Assembly: GCF_000515315.1 (NCBI RefSeq)
Contig: NZ_KI911562.1
Location: 62,001-126,000 of the forward strand
Length of the DNA stretch: 64,000 nucleotides
Reading direction: 5' to 3'
From: Asinibacterium sp. OR53
Lineage (GTDB): Bacteria; Bacteroidota; Bacteroidia; Chitinophagales; Chitinophagaceae
The translations under genes were made by a program, and so were the position numbers. The notes under the pieces were generated by a model that saw only the letters and a program-made list of their open reading frames with translations, had not been told where the DNA came from and did not search any database. Shown in pieces: positions 24,232-32,433 of the stretch; position 1 is the first letter of the stretch, and each line of letters begins with the position of its first letter.

Positions 24232-24536
24232 GCCTGGGCGTTGGGGCCACCGAAGTTCATGGGAATCTCAATATGTTCCAGGTCTTTAATGGGGCCGTTG
24301 GCCGCTTCGAACCTTTCGATATTTTCCTCCAGCGCTTTCATAAAGCGTTTGGCATGCATGGGCGTAAAAATGATCCTGGATTTCACCCGGCTTTTGGGAG
24401 TACCCGGCATTACGTTCACAAAATCGATCACGAATTCGGCATTGCTGTGGGTGATGATGGCCAGGTTGGCATAAGAACCTTCTGCCGTTTCTTCACTGAT
24501 CTCGATATTCAATTGGTTGGGTGGTTGTTGGTCCAT
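24228..24536 (-). CDS. DUF3467 protein
   Basis: A 102-residue cytoplasmic protein of unknown function, matching the DUF3467 family common in Bacteroidota. It has LNIEISEETAEGSYANLAII, SNAEFVIDFVNVMPGTPKSRVKSRI and FTPMHAKRFMKALEENIERFE. The ATG at 24536 (MDQQPPNQ) is chosen. A start 16 codons earlier would lie upstream of the -7 box (24555-24562), inside the promoter. The gene overlaps the end of radC on the opposite strand and is a monocistronic unit. Confidence 0.9.
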   Translation of the reverse strand: MDQQPPNQLNIEISEETAEGSYANLAIITHSNAEFVIDFVNVMPGTPKSRVKSRIIFTPMHAKRFMKALEENIERFEAANGPIKDLEHIEIPMNFGGPNAQA

Positions 24537-24554
24537 GCTTGATGATTGAAGCCA

Positions 24555-24584
24555 CAAAAGTATTTCAAATATCCAATACCTCAA
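24555..24584 (-). promoter_or_regulatory. Promoter of the DUF3467 gene
   Basis: TTG (24582-24584) lies 19 bases before a perfect -7 box TACTTTTG (24555-24562) on the minus strand, with a leader of about 12 bases. This box fixes the choice of start codon. Confidence 0.7.
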
Positions 24585-24600
24585 TTCGCCGATGTTGTAG

Positions 24601-24646
24601 CATCAATAAAAGAGGCTACTCTTTCGAGTAGCCTCTTTTATTGATG
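24601..24646 (-). terminator. Long perfect inverted-repeat terminator after susD
   Basis: A perfect 21-base stem with a 4-base loop (TTTC): CATCAATAAAAGAGGCTACTC-type arms. It is unusually long and ends the SusCD unit on the minus strand. It is symmetric and could also block plus-strand read-through. Confidence 0.9.
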
Positions 24647-24677
24647 GATGGGATGTAGTTATCCCCATAGAACATGT

Positions 24678-26144
24678 TTATTTATCCCACCAAACCTTAC
24701 CGTACTGAGAATCGGGGCCCGATGCATCAGTATACTTAGCAGCTGCTGCTGCATAATTCACAGGGTTTAGTTGTGGTTCATTCGGACCATAAGGTGTCCT
24801 TCTGGGAATGCTTGTCAGTCCGGGTGCAGGTACTAAAGCCGGCACACCATTCCTGCGCCATTCTGCAAAGCCTTGTGTTCCATCAGGATAATAGGCCAGC
24901 CATTTTTGCAGAGCAATTTTCTGTATGTTGTTTACACCCAGTAAAATATTGGGTTGCGCTATGTATGCAGCAAATTTAGTAGCATCATACACACCCCATC
25001 TTGTCCAGCTATCCTGAATACCGCCATTGTATAATGTAATCATGTTCTCTGCTGTCCATCCCAGAGCAGCAGCTTCTGCCCTCGCCAGTTTCACCTGTTC
25101 AGATGCAACCAGTACGATGGGAGTAGTTTCTTTCCTGCGTGTAGGCTCAAGAATCCTTGCATAGTTCACATTGGCATTAGCAAAACTAACCGCATCAGCT
25201 CTTGTCAGTCCATAAGGGAACCCAACAGTGGATGAAGCAAAAGCATTAATGCGCTCATCGTTGTTAGATGAAAGAATATCCATTATGGTTTTGCTCACGG
25301 CATAGTCTTTCCGCTGTACCACTACATAATAGTCATAAAATGGGTTCGTGTAAGTACCACCGGGGGCAGTCAGCTTGGCGTTATCAGATGCTGCATCTAT
25401 TACACCAGCAGGATCTGCCAGGGCAGCTGCAAACTCCGTTTTACCTGTTGTCGGATCGGCTTTTGACATACGCAACGCAATGAATAAACGAAGTGAGTTG
25501 GCAAATTTTTTCCAGCCGGCAGTGTTGCCACCATAAAGGATATCACCTTTAAAAGGTATAGCAGAATTTTCAAACTGGGCTACTGCTTCCTTCAACTCCT
25601 TCAACAGGTCCTTATAGATCGCATCTTGCCCATCATAAGGGATTGCGCCTACTCCTTTCAATGCCTGGCTGTAAGGAATATCACCCCAGGTATCTGTAAT
25701 AGTCCAGAAATAGTAAGCTTTCAGGATGCGCGCAATAGCAATCTGATTCTTGTTGGAACCGTTTGCTGCCGCTATTGCTGCTGTTGCAGGGTCTGAATTA
25801 TAATTGATGATATTTTGCAGGTCGTAAATAGGACCGGAATAAAAACCATCAAAATTAGTCGTAGGTCTTGCATAACGCGACGCATCGGTGTACTGTGTTT
25901 CTGAAAAGTACTGTGCATACAATCCATTCACTGTTCTAAAACCACCCTCGTCCCAAACACCACCGTTCAAGGTAACCAATACATTGGTTAGCAGGGCGGA
26001 AGTAACAGGCGAGGTAGTCGCATTGGGGTTACTATTCATTTTTCCATAATCTCCCAACTGCTTGAAACAACCGGTTGAGCCAATGAGTGTTGAACCCAGT
26101 CCCAACATCAATATAATTTTATTTATTTTCTTAGTCATGATCAT
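24678..26144 (-). CDS. SusD/RagB-like nutrient-binding outer-membrane lipoprotein
   Basis: 488 residues. A surface lipoprotein that caps the SusC transporter and binds the substrate. A lipoprotein signal ends LIGSTG-C26. The mature start (YGKMNSNPNATTSPV) and blocks such as ILKAYYFWTITDTWGDIPYSQAL, KFANSLRLFIALRMS and ALQKWLAYYPDGTQGFAEWRR are typical of the SusD-like 2 family with TPR-type helices. The last block is the conserved C-terminal 'W…G…AW/EWRR' part. A second ATG two codons in (26138) is possible. It is 14 bases downstream of susC. No glycosidase or peptidase gene accompanies the pair, so the nutrient is unknown. Confidence 0.92.
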   Translation of the reverse strand: MIMTKKINKIILMLGLGSTLIGSTGCFKQLGDYGKMNSNPNATTSPVTSALLTNVLVTLNGGVWDEGGFRTVNGLYAQYFSETQYTDASRYARPTTNFDGFYSGPIYDLQNIINYNSDPATAAIAAANGSNKNQIAIARILKAYYFWTITDTWGDIPYSQALKGVGAIPYDGQDAIYKDLLKELKEAVAQFENSAIPFKGDILYGGNTAGWKKFANSLRLFIALRMSKADPTTGKTEFAAALADPAGVIDAASDNAKLTAPGGTYTNPFYDYYVVVQRKDYAVSKTIMDILSSNNDERINAFASSTVGFPYGLTRADAVSFANANVNYARILEPTRRKETTPIVLVASEQVKLARAEAAALGWTAENMITLYNGGIQDSWTRWGVYDATKFAAYIAQPNILLGVNNIQKIALQKWLAYYPDGTQGFAEWRRNGVPALVPAPGLTSIPRRTPYGPNEPQLNPVNYAAAAAKYTDASGPDSQYGKVWWDK

Positions 26145-26158
26145 TGAGTTTATAAGGG

Positions 26159-29100
26159 TTAGAAATTGAGTCTCAGGTTAACGCCCAGTGAACGAGTACC
26201 CGGATACTGTCCATCTTCACCCTGTATAGCAGAAATTTCGGAGGGGTCAAAGCTCTTGGTCTTCGTGTAAATGAGCCAGGGGTTACGAGCTATAACTGAG
26301 AAATTCGCAGATTTCACGTATTTAGCTAATCCCCACTTTTCTACAGGCAGGTTTACGCCCAGATTTACTTCCCTCAGTTTGATAAAGGTCAAGTCATGTA
26401 CATAAGGTTCCGCAATCCTGTTGAAATAGAACTGCTGGAAATAAGCATCGGCAGGTACGTATGTATCTACCACCGTTTTCAGGTCAACGGAACTTACGCC
26501 TTTAACATGTACACCACCGCCGGCAGATACAGCATCACGTACATTCTTTCCTTTATCATTGGTAGCGGCAGTAGCCTCCGTAATGCCGGAGAAACCACCC
26601 CACATTTCAGATAAAGAGAAGAACTTGCCGCCTGACTGGAAATCAAGGTTGAATCCTAAAGTAAACCGCTTGTAGGTGAATGTGTTCACGATACCACCGT
26701 TGGTTTTAGGTACAACCGAACCCCAATGTTTACTCACATCTGCCACATAGTTACCGTTATTCGGGTTGATTACCAGGTCACCGGCATCATTACGTTTGAT
26801 ACCGCCACCAATCAACTGACCCCAATCTGAACCCAACTCCTGGAAGGCACGTGCAAAACGGGTACCGAATGCACCGCCAGCAAGTAATTGCCTGGTTCCC
26901 GCAGCCGCACCGGGTTGCAAAGCAACCACAGGGTTATTTATCAGGTAGCTGTAGTTCAGGTTGACCTGCCAACTGAAATTCTGCTTGTTGATCGGCGTTG
27001 CACTCAGGATAACCTCTATCCCTTGTTTCTTAATACGCGCTGCATTGATCAGTTTAGAAGTAAATCCACTCACACCGCTTTGAGCTACACTTACTGGTTC
27101 TCCGTTGTTGTCTTCATTATAGTAAACCAAATTCAAACCCAGTTTATTCTTGAAAAACCGGAGATCTATACCAGCTTCATAGGTAGTGATCAAAGAACCT
27201 TTCAATGCGGGATCCAATAATTGGTCAGGAGTTGTCATCAAGAAGTTGCCATTCCAAGGATTGGGGTTTACAGCATACAGGAAGTTATTCTTGTACACAT
27301 CCAAATCCCTGGGTTTCTTACCCCAGCTGCCAAACACTTTACCAAAGCTCAGCCATGGTAAAGAATTTTTGGTAAACTCGCTGAATACCAATCCAGCACC
27401 CAGTGAAGGAGATATGAGCCTATTGTTACCCTGGGGTACTTGTGGCAAAGTTGAGTACCAGTCGCTCCTGATAGCCCAGGTAATACTGGCAAATTTGCGA
27501 TATTCAAAGTCACCGGTAGCAAACAGTGATTTGGTTTCCCAATTTTTACGGGTACTGCCAATGTTGGGTTGCGCCACAGAGTTAGAGATGGAGTAAAGAT
27601 CCGGTACGTTCAATCCTTTCGAAGTGGAAGCCGAAAGCTCATAATCGCGGATGGATAACTTATTGCCACCAATGGTAGCGCTTACGTCCAGATCGCCAAA
27701 CCTTTGAGTATACCCTGTCAGCAATTCGAAGTTGTCTTCCTGGTAGTTCGAATAAGTGTTGCCAAACGAGGCAAGGTCTCCTGTTTGCGTGGCACTGGCA
27801 GCCAGTTTAGAACTAAAGATGGTTTCCACAAGTTTTGTCAACTGGTTTTTACGAACAGTTCCTTTCACATAGAAGTGATTGTTGAACTTGTATTTCAATG
27901 AAACATCTCCAAACAAACGTTGTCTGTTTTGAGTGGTAGTATTGTTTTGGAGACGGGTATAGTGGTTGTACCAATAGTTTCCACCATAAAAATTCAACGG
28001 GTTAGAAGGATCATAACCATCGGGGTTGGAAGAGAAGTTCCAGCTTGCATAAGTGCCGATGGGAGTAGTAAGGTCCTTTAACTCCTTCATGATCTTGAAA
28101 TCCAGATCGCGGTGAAACCACTGGTTAAAGTTACCAGAAGAAGCGTTAGCGTACCCGTCGTTGAAGATACCATCGATCTGCTGCTGTGAATAAGTGATAT
28201 TAGTAGAAGCAGTCAGGTGCTGGTCTAAATCAAATGACGCAGACAGGTTAATGTTGTTTCTGTCGGATTTAGAGTAAGGCAATATACCTTTCACGTATTG
28301 CTTGGTATAAGACAAACGTACATTGTATCCTTGCCCGCTCTTGGTAAAGTTGATGTTATTATTGGTAGTAACACCAGTTTCCCAGAAATCCCGGACGTTA
28401 TTCGGCTGAGGTACCAGTGAAGCAGTTTTGAATGAACGGCTGTGACCGCCAATCCACGCATACCAGGGTACGTATTCAGAGCCATCCATAGCAGGCCCCC
28501 AGCTGGAGTCATCTGTATAATCGGGGAATTTCTTACCGTCCAATGCCTTCCATTCTACCGGATCGCCGGCTTTCCAGGTATAAGTCATCAGGGTTGGACT
28601 TGCACCGCCAGCATATTTATTCTGGTACCTGGGAAGTACATACACCCTGTCAAAAGTAACACCAGTGTTCACTTCAACACCAATACCATTGCCGCTTCCT
28701 TTTTTTCGGGTAGTAATTACTATGGCACCATTAGCAGCACGACCACCAAACAGCGCAGTCGCATTGGCCCCTTTCAGCACAGTCAGCGATTCAACATCGT
28801 CAGGGTTAATATCTATAGAGTTCACAATCGTTCCGTCCATTACATAGATCGGACCCGCATCGCCACTCAGTGTAGAACCACCACGAATACGCAGCAATGC
28901 ATCCCTGTCGAGCGCAATGGGCGATTGACCTCTGAACTGCACACCGGCTACTTTACCAGCCAAAGCATTGTTCAGGTTAGGCTGACGAATCAGGTTCAAA
29001 TTATCGGAACTGATGGTTTGCGCACTGTAAGGAGTAGTTCTTGCACTTTTCTTGATTTCAAAAGCAGTCGTTACTACAACTTCTGCCAGCGTTTCTTTCT

Positions 29101-29389
29101 CATTTCTATCCATCACTATTGTTACAGAATTGTCGCTGGTAACGGATATTTCTTTTTTGATCAGCCCTTGGGACTCTATCTCTAAAACGTCCCCTGCTTT
29201 GGCTTTGATGATAAACCTTCCTTCCGCATCAGCAGTAACACCTGTTCTGGTGCCCTTCACAATGATCGATGCAAACGGAATAGCTTGTCCTTTCTTGTCG
29301 GTCACGGTTCCTGTAACCGGTCTTGTCTGAGCGCTAGCCATGATGCAAATACATAGCAGCAGCACAAACAATGATGACATTTTCTTCAT
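26159..29389 (-). CDS. SusC/RagA family TonB-linked outer-membrane transporter
   Basis: 1076 residues, with a signal peptide (1-20, cut after MASAQ). A carboxypeptidase-regulatory-like domain (~22-108: VTGTVTDKKGQAIPFASIIV…DAEGRFIIKA) is followed by a plug domain (~115-230) with LLRIRGGSTLSGDAGPIYVMDG and DVESLTVLKGANATALFGG, the SusC signature. The remainder is the 22-strand barrel ending LGVNLRLNF with the terminal Phe. With SusD it imports large nutrients across the outer membrane using TonB energy. No anti-sigma/sigma or hybrid sensor gene adjoins it. A promoter and a periodic motif array lie upstream (29458-29570). Confidence 0.96.
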   Translation of the reverse strand: MKKMSSLFVLLLCICIMASAQTRPVTGTVTDKKGQAIPFASIIVKGTRTGVTADAEGRFIIKAKAGDVLEIESQGLIKKEISVTSDNSVTIVMDRNEKETLAEVVVTTAFEIKKSARTTPYSAQTISSDNLNLIRQPNLNNALAGKVAGVQFRGQSPIALDRDALLRIRGGSTLSGDAGPIYVMDGTIVNSIDINPDDVESLTVLKGANATALFGGRAANGAIVITTRKKGSGNGIGVEVNTGVTFDRVYVLPRYQNKYAGGASPTLMTYTWKAGDPVEWKALDGKKFPDYTDDSSWGPAMDGSEYVPWYAWIGGHSRSFKTASLVPQPNNVRDFWETGVTTNNNINFTKSGQGYNVRLSYTKQYVKGILPYSKSDRNNINLSASFDLDQHLTASTNITYSQQQIDGIFNDGYANASSGNFNQWFHRDLDFKIMKELKDLTTPIGTYASWNFSSNPDGYDPSNPLNFYGGNYWYNHYTRLQNNTTTQNRQRLFGDVSLKYKFNNHFYVKGTVRKNQLTKLVETIFSSKLAASATQTGDLASFGNTYSNYQEDNFELLTGYTQRFGDLDVSATIGGNKLSIRDYELSASTSKGLNVPDLYSISNSVAQPNIGSTRKNWETKSLFATGDFEYRKFASITWAIRSDWYSTLPQVPQGNNRLISPSLGAGLVFSEFTKNSLPWLSFGKVFGSWGKKPRDLDVYKNNFLYAVNPNPWNGNFLMTTPDQLLDPALKGSLITTYEAGIDLRFFKNKLGLNLVYYNEDNNGEPVSVAQSGVSGFTSKLINAARIKKQGIEVILSATPINKQNFSWQVNLNYSYLINNPVVALQPGAAAGTRQLLAGGAFGTRFARAFQELGSDWGQLIGGGIKRNDAGDLVINPNNGNYVADVSKHWGSVVPKTNGGIVNTFTYKRFTLGFNLDFQSGGKFFSLSEMWGGFSGITEATAATNDKGKNVRDAVSAGGGVHVKGVSSVDLKTVVDTYVPADAYFQQFYFNRIAEPYVHDLTFIKLREVNLGVNLPVEKWGLAKYVKSANFSVIARNPWLIYTKTKSFDPSEISAIQGEDGQYPGTRSLGVNLRLNF

Positions 29390-29457
29390 GTGCTTTAGTT
29401 TTTATTAATTAGTTACTGTAACGTGTAACGAAAAATACGCTAAAACGACTTAGTAAA

Positions 29458-29486
29458 CAAACGTTCGTATAGGCCGAGTTAACAAA
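29458..29486 (-). promoter_or_regulatory. Candidate susC promoter
   Basis: TTTG (29483-29486) lies 17 bases before AACGTTTG (29458-29465, one mismatch to TAnnTTTG) on the minus strand. It predicts a start near 29451 and a leader of about 60 bases. Confidence 0.45.
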
Positions 29487-29502
29487 ACCTTAATTTTCGT
29501 AC

Positions 29503-29570
29503 TTCAAAAAGACTGATTTTATTTCAAAAAGGCTGCGTATTTCATCAAATAGTTTTGTTTTTAATCAAAT
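29503..29570 (-). repeat. Helically phased TTTGA motifs upstream of the susC promoter
   Basis: CAAA cores (TTTG on the minus strand) occur at 29505, 29525, 29546 and 29566, i.e. every 20-21 bases. The first two are within a 12/13-identical repeat TTCAAAAAGRCTG (29503-29515, 29523-29535). The last two share ATCAAAT. Such spacing puts the sites on one DNA face and could mean repeated regulator binding or A-tract bending. Confidence 0.45.
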
Positions 29571-29835
29571 TTTAATCTTTTAGGCTCTAACTAAATATTA
29601 ATGAGCGACTTAAGAAAATGATTCTGCAGATATAAAAACAAATTTTACTGCGAATATGCGCAATTCAACAATCGTAAATGGGTATAAATATGGTCACAAA
29701 TTTCTGTGCGGCCAGCAAAGTGAAAAACTGTGCTATCTGTTGGCTATCACTAACAAAAAAGCCTATACCATTTTGTTTGTATGGTGATGTGTTTTGATTC
29801 CGTCGTTATCTATGATTAAAAACTTCATTCCATAA

Positions 29836-30603
29836 CTACGGACAATGGATATCATCAGGATGAGCTAGACAATAAGGGCATGTGGTACAATATTGGGGTG
29901 GAGGCGGAGGTGCCGGTATAGGGTAGTCTTCTCGGGCTATAGCAAATGTGGATCCCGTCGAAATTCTAATGAGTTTTCCTGTTATTGTACGAAAGCCAGC
30001 TCCACCAGATGTTGGTGCTGTCTTCAAATAATCAATTACCCAGGGTGGATTGAATTGAGGGGGCGGTGGATTATTACTCGCACTCGAATTATATTGGAGC
30101 TGCCAAGCTGAGTAGGCTAAAGTAAAATTATTATATGCGTCATTAAACGCTGCATTGTATTTATCAAAATCGGGACCACCGTCACTCCAATTCACATATC
30201 CTTGCTGTATTGAGAAGTGATTTTGAAGAGGATTCGAAGGTTGCAACTGCACAAATTCAGTTGGGGGGTTACTGGTGCTGATTGTTCCATAGAAAGGGTC
30301 TCCATTCCTTGGAGCCAATGGCATGCCATAGTCATCCTTCGTTTTATAAGTAATATTAGTAACTTGAATTTGTATGGCATACGTATAGCTATAAACACAT
30401 TGATATACGCCGCCACCCATATCAGTCAATTCATATACACCATTAGTTGTTGTTGTAGAAGTTGAAGTACCTCCTACCGCACTATCCACTTTTTGAGTTA
30501 ACGGCGGATCGGTTAAAGCACGAGGAGGGGTGCTTTCATGCGACGTAGGGCTTTTTTTACAAGCAGAAAAAATAAGAATGAATGCAAAAAATGAAAGAAC
30601 CAT
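29836..30603 (-). CDS. Predicted lipoprotein with cysteine-rich tail, unknown function
   Basis: 255 residues. Lipoprotein signal MVLSFFAFILIFSACKKS with Cys15 as lipid anchor. A Ser/Thr-rich linker (VGGTSTSTTTTNG) follows, then a beta-rich middle, a proline run (PIPAPPPPPQ) and a C-terminal cysteine cluster CTTCPYCLAHPDDIHCP with C-x2-C-x2-C-x8-C spacing that could bind metal. I do not recognise the family. The ATG at 30603 is chosen; the only longer start is a TTG. It is a single gene upstream of, but separated by 446 bases from, the SusCD pair. A phased AAAACAC array lies 120-190 bases upstream. Base composition is more AT-rich than its neighbours. Confidence 0.8.
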   Translation of the reverse strand: MVLSFFAFILIFSACKKSPTSHESTPPRALTDPPLTQKVDSAVGGTSTSTTTTNGVYELTDMGGGVYQCVYSYTYAIQIQVTNITYKTKDDYGMPLAPRNGDPFYGTISTSNPPTEFVQLQPSNPLQNHFSIQQGYVNWSDGGPDFDKYNAAFNDAYNNFTLAYSAWQLQYNSSASNNPPPPQFNPPWVIDYLKTAPTSGGAGFRTITGKLIRISTGSTFAIAREDYPIPAPPPPPQYCTTCPYCLAHPDDIHCP

Positions 30604-30720
30604 TCTTTTTGGGTAATAAAAACCCAACTGAAAGAATCTCTTGGGTGATAGACAAGGTTTAAGTATAATAAATAATTTATTCTTTAAATATAAACTATTT
30701 TTACTGCTTATTTACCATAC

Positions 30721-30792
30721 AAAACACCAAATCTACAGGGAAAAACACTGGTTTTTTTATGCTGAAAACACCGGTAACGTGATCAAAACACC
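30721..30792 (+). repeat. Four phased AAAACACY direct repeats
   Basis: AAAACACC, AAAACACT, AAAACACC and AAAACACC begin at 30721, 30742, 30765 and 30785: spacings of 21, 23 and 20 bases, about two helical turns. Three share flanking CGG/TGG/CCG bases. This looks like an operator array for an unknown regulator. Confidence 0.5.
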
Positions 30793-30893
30793 CGATTTGC
30801 ATAAGAAGTCCTCTCTATCTGACGATATGTTTATTGTTTCGCACTCTTGCATAAAACATTTATGCACCTGACAGTGTTACAACGAATTAAGAT

Positions 30894-30901
30894 TAGTTTT
30901 G
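30894..30901 (+). promoter_or_regulatory. -7 box of folD
   Basis: TAGTTTTG is a perfect TAnnTTTG box ending 5 bases before the folD ATG (30907), predicting a leaderless or nearly leaderless mRNA. It also argues against upstream starts at 30847 and 30862. Confidence 0.6.
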
Positions 30902-30906
30902 CGCCC

Positions 30907-31785
30907 ATGTTGATACTCGACGGAAAAATCGCCTCTGCGGCAGTAAAAGCAGCATTGACCCAGCAAACTTCAGCCTTGGTACAAGCAGGTAAACGCGCCC
31001 CGCATTTAGCCGCCATACTGGTGGGAACCAATGGCGCCAGTGAAACCTATGTGGCCAGCAAAGTGAAAAACTGTGAAGAAACCGGCTTCAGGTCTACCCT
31101 GGTCCGTTTCGATGAAAACATTGAAGAGCCGGTACTGCTGCAAAAAATTGCCGAACTCAATGCCGATCCTTCGGTAGACGGTATTCTCGTACAACTGCCC
31201 CTGCCCAAACAGATCCGCGAACAGAAAGTCATCGAAGCCATAAACCCTTCCAAAGATGTGGATGGCTTTCATCCCATCAGCGTAGGTAAACTAGTACAAG
31301 GACTGCCCACATTCATACCGGCTACTCCTTATGGCATCATGCTGTTGCTGGAACATTTTCGTATTGAAACAAAAGGCAAGCACGCTGTGGTGATCGGCAG
31401 AAGCAATATTGTTGGCCGCCCCATGAGTATCCTGCTCAGCAGCAATCTTCCGCAAGGCAATTGCACCGTTACTATCTGTCATTCACACACACCCGATATT
31501 AAAGCCGTTTGCGCCAGTGCAGATATACTGGTAGCCGCATTGGGCAAACCCGGTTTTGTAACAGCCGATATGATCAAGCCCGGCGCTGTAGTGATCGATG
31601 TAGGCATTACCCGCGTAGCCGACCCTACCGCTAAAAAAGGATTCCGTATCAAAGGCGATGTGGCTTATGAACAAGCCGCCGAAAAAACCAGTGCCATTAC
31701 ACCTGTACCCGGTGGTGTAGGCCTGATGACCATCGCCGGCCTGTTGAAAAACACTATGCAGGCTTATCTCTCATCCAACAACTAA
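30907..31785 (+). CDS. folD: Methylenetetrahydrofolate dehydrogenase / cyclohydrolase
   Basis: 292 residues. A bifunctional cytoplasmic enzyme that interconverts 5,10-methylene-, methenyl- and 10-formyl-tetrahydrofolate for one-carbon supply. Signature blocks are AILVGTNGASETYVASKVKNCEETG (Tyr and the catalytic Lys, residues ~39-63), VDGILVQLPLPKQI (~90-103), KDVDGFHPISVGKL, HAVVIGRSNIVGRPM (the NADP fold) and PVPGGVGLMTIAGLL at the C-terminus. The start at 30907 matches the usual length (285-300). It is followed after 42 bases by queE in the same reading phase. Confidence 0.96.
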   Translation: MLILDGKIASAAVKAALTQQTSALVQAGKRAPHLAAILVGTNGASETYVASKVKNCEETGFRSTLVRFDENIEEPVLLQKIAELNADPSVDGILVQLPLPKQIREQKVIEAINPSKDVDGFHPISVGKLVQGLPTFIPATPYGIMLLLEHFRIETKGKHAVVIGRSNIVGRPMSILLSSNLPQGNCTVTICHSHTPDIKAVCASADILVAALGKPGFVTADMIKPGAVVIDVGITRVADPTAKKGFRIKGDVAYEQAAEKTSAITPVPGGVGLMTIAGLLKNTMQAYLSSNN

Positions 31786-31827
31786 CAACTGATAACTCAC
31801 AACTCCCATACCACCCTCCTCCCCGTT

Positions 31828-32409
31828 ATGGAGTCCTTCTACACTTTACAAGGTGAAGGCTTCCACCAGGGCCGTGCCGCTTATTTCATCAGACTTGGCG
31901 GATGCGATGTGGGCTGTTTTTGGTGTGATGTGAAAGAAAGCTGGGATGCATCCAAACATCCATTGTTATCGGTAGAAGCCATCGTTGCCGAAGCAAAAAA
32001 ATATCCCGGCCGGCTCGCCGTTATAACAGGCGGAGAGCCTTTGATGCATCCGCTGGATGAACTTACGCATACATTACAGGCAGCCGGCTTCGAGACCAAT
32101 ATCGAAACATCCGGCTCTTCTCCGCTCAGTGGTAACTGGAACTGGATCTGTCTCTCTCCGAAAAAATTCAAAGCACCATTGCCCGAGATCGTACCCCTGG
32201 CCCATGAACTCAAAGTGATCATATACAACAAACACGATTTCACATGGGCGGAGACTTATGCTGCGCAAGTAAATCCCACTTGCAAGCTTTACCTGCAACC
32301 TGAATGGGATCAGTCCGACAAAGTAACGCCGCTCATCATCGATTACATCAAGTCAAACCCTCAATGGGAATTGAGTTTGCAGGTACACAAATACATACAT
32401 GTTCCCTGA
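31828..32409 (+). CDS. queE: 7-carboxy-7-deazaguanine synthase (radical SAM)
   Basis: 193 residues. A radical SAM enzyme of queuosine/7-deazaguanine synthesis that converts 6-carboxytetrahydropterin to 7-carboxy-7-deazaguanine. MESFYTLQGEGFHQGRAAYFIRLGGCDVGCFWCD contains the FeS motif C-x3-C-x2-C (residues ~26-33). VITGGEPLMHP is the GGE SAM motif, with NIETSGSSP and WICLSPKKFKAP following. Homologues I recall carry 10-20 residues before this start. The in-frame codons upstream read …LLPV with no ATG, GTG or TTG before the folD stop, so the exact start is uncertain. Confidence 0.9.
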   Translation: MESFYTLQGEGFHQGRAAYFIRLGGCDVGCFWCDVKESWDASKHPLLSVEAIVAEAKKYPGRLAVITGGEPLMHPLDELTHTLQAAGFETNIETSGSSPLSGNWNWICLSPKKFKAPLPEIVPLAHELKVIIYNKHDFTWAETYAAQVNPTCKLYLQPEWDQSDKVTPLIIDYIKSNPQWELSLQVHKYIHVP

Positions 32410-32433
32410 TGCAGCAGGTCTTCACTGTTGCTG

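Larger units (their letters stand above)
29390..29835. other. 446-base AT-rich regulatory region upstream of susC
   Basis: No protein gene is seen. The susC-proximal part holds a candidate promoter and CAAA-centred motifs at 29483, 29505, 29525, 29546 and 29566 (listed separately). The part from 29580 to 29835 is AT-rich and lies beyond the 3' end of the lipoprotein gene. It has only a weak hairpin (ACCAT…ATGGT, about 29768-29784) followed on the minus strand by a T-run, a possible weak terminator. Confidence 0.6.
30604..30906. other. Divergent intergenic region between lipoprotein gene and folD
   Basis: 303 bases, AT-rich, no gene seen. It contains a small inverted repeat (GGGTAATAAAAACCC, 30611-30625) at the lipoprotein start, four phased AAAACAC motifs (30721-30792) and the folD -7 box (30894-30901). 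No clear lipoprotein promoter could be fixed. Confidence 0.6.

Noticed and set aside
23539..24536. RadC plus DUF3467 as a possible mobile or defence island
   Set aside because: Both are common core genes in Bacteroidota. No transposase, integrase, attachment site or toxin-antitoxin gene is near, and base composition matches the surroundings.
30847..30906. An N-terminal extension of FolD by 20 residues
   Set aside because: The extension is not conserved in the family as I know it, and a perfect -7 promoter box lies within it, 5 bases before the internal ATG.
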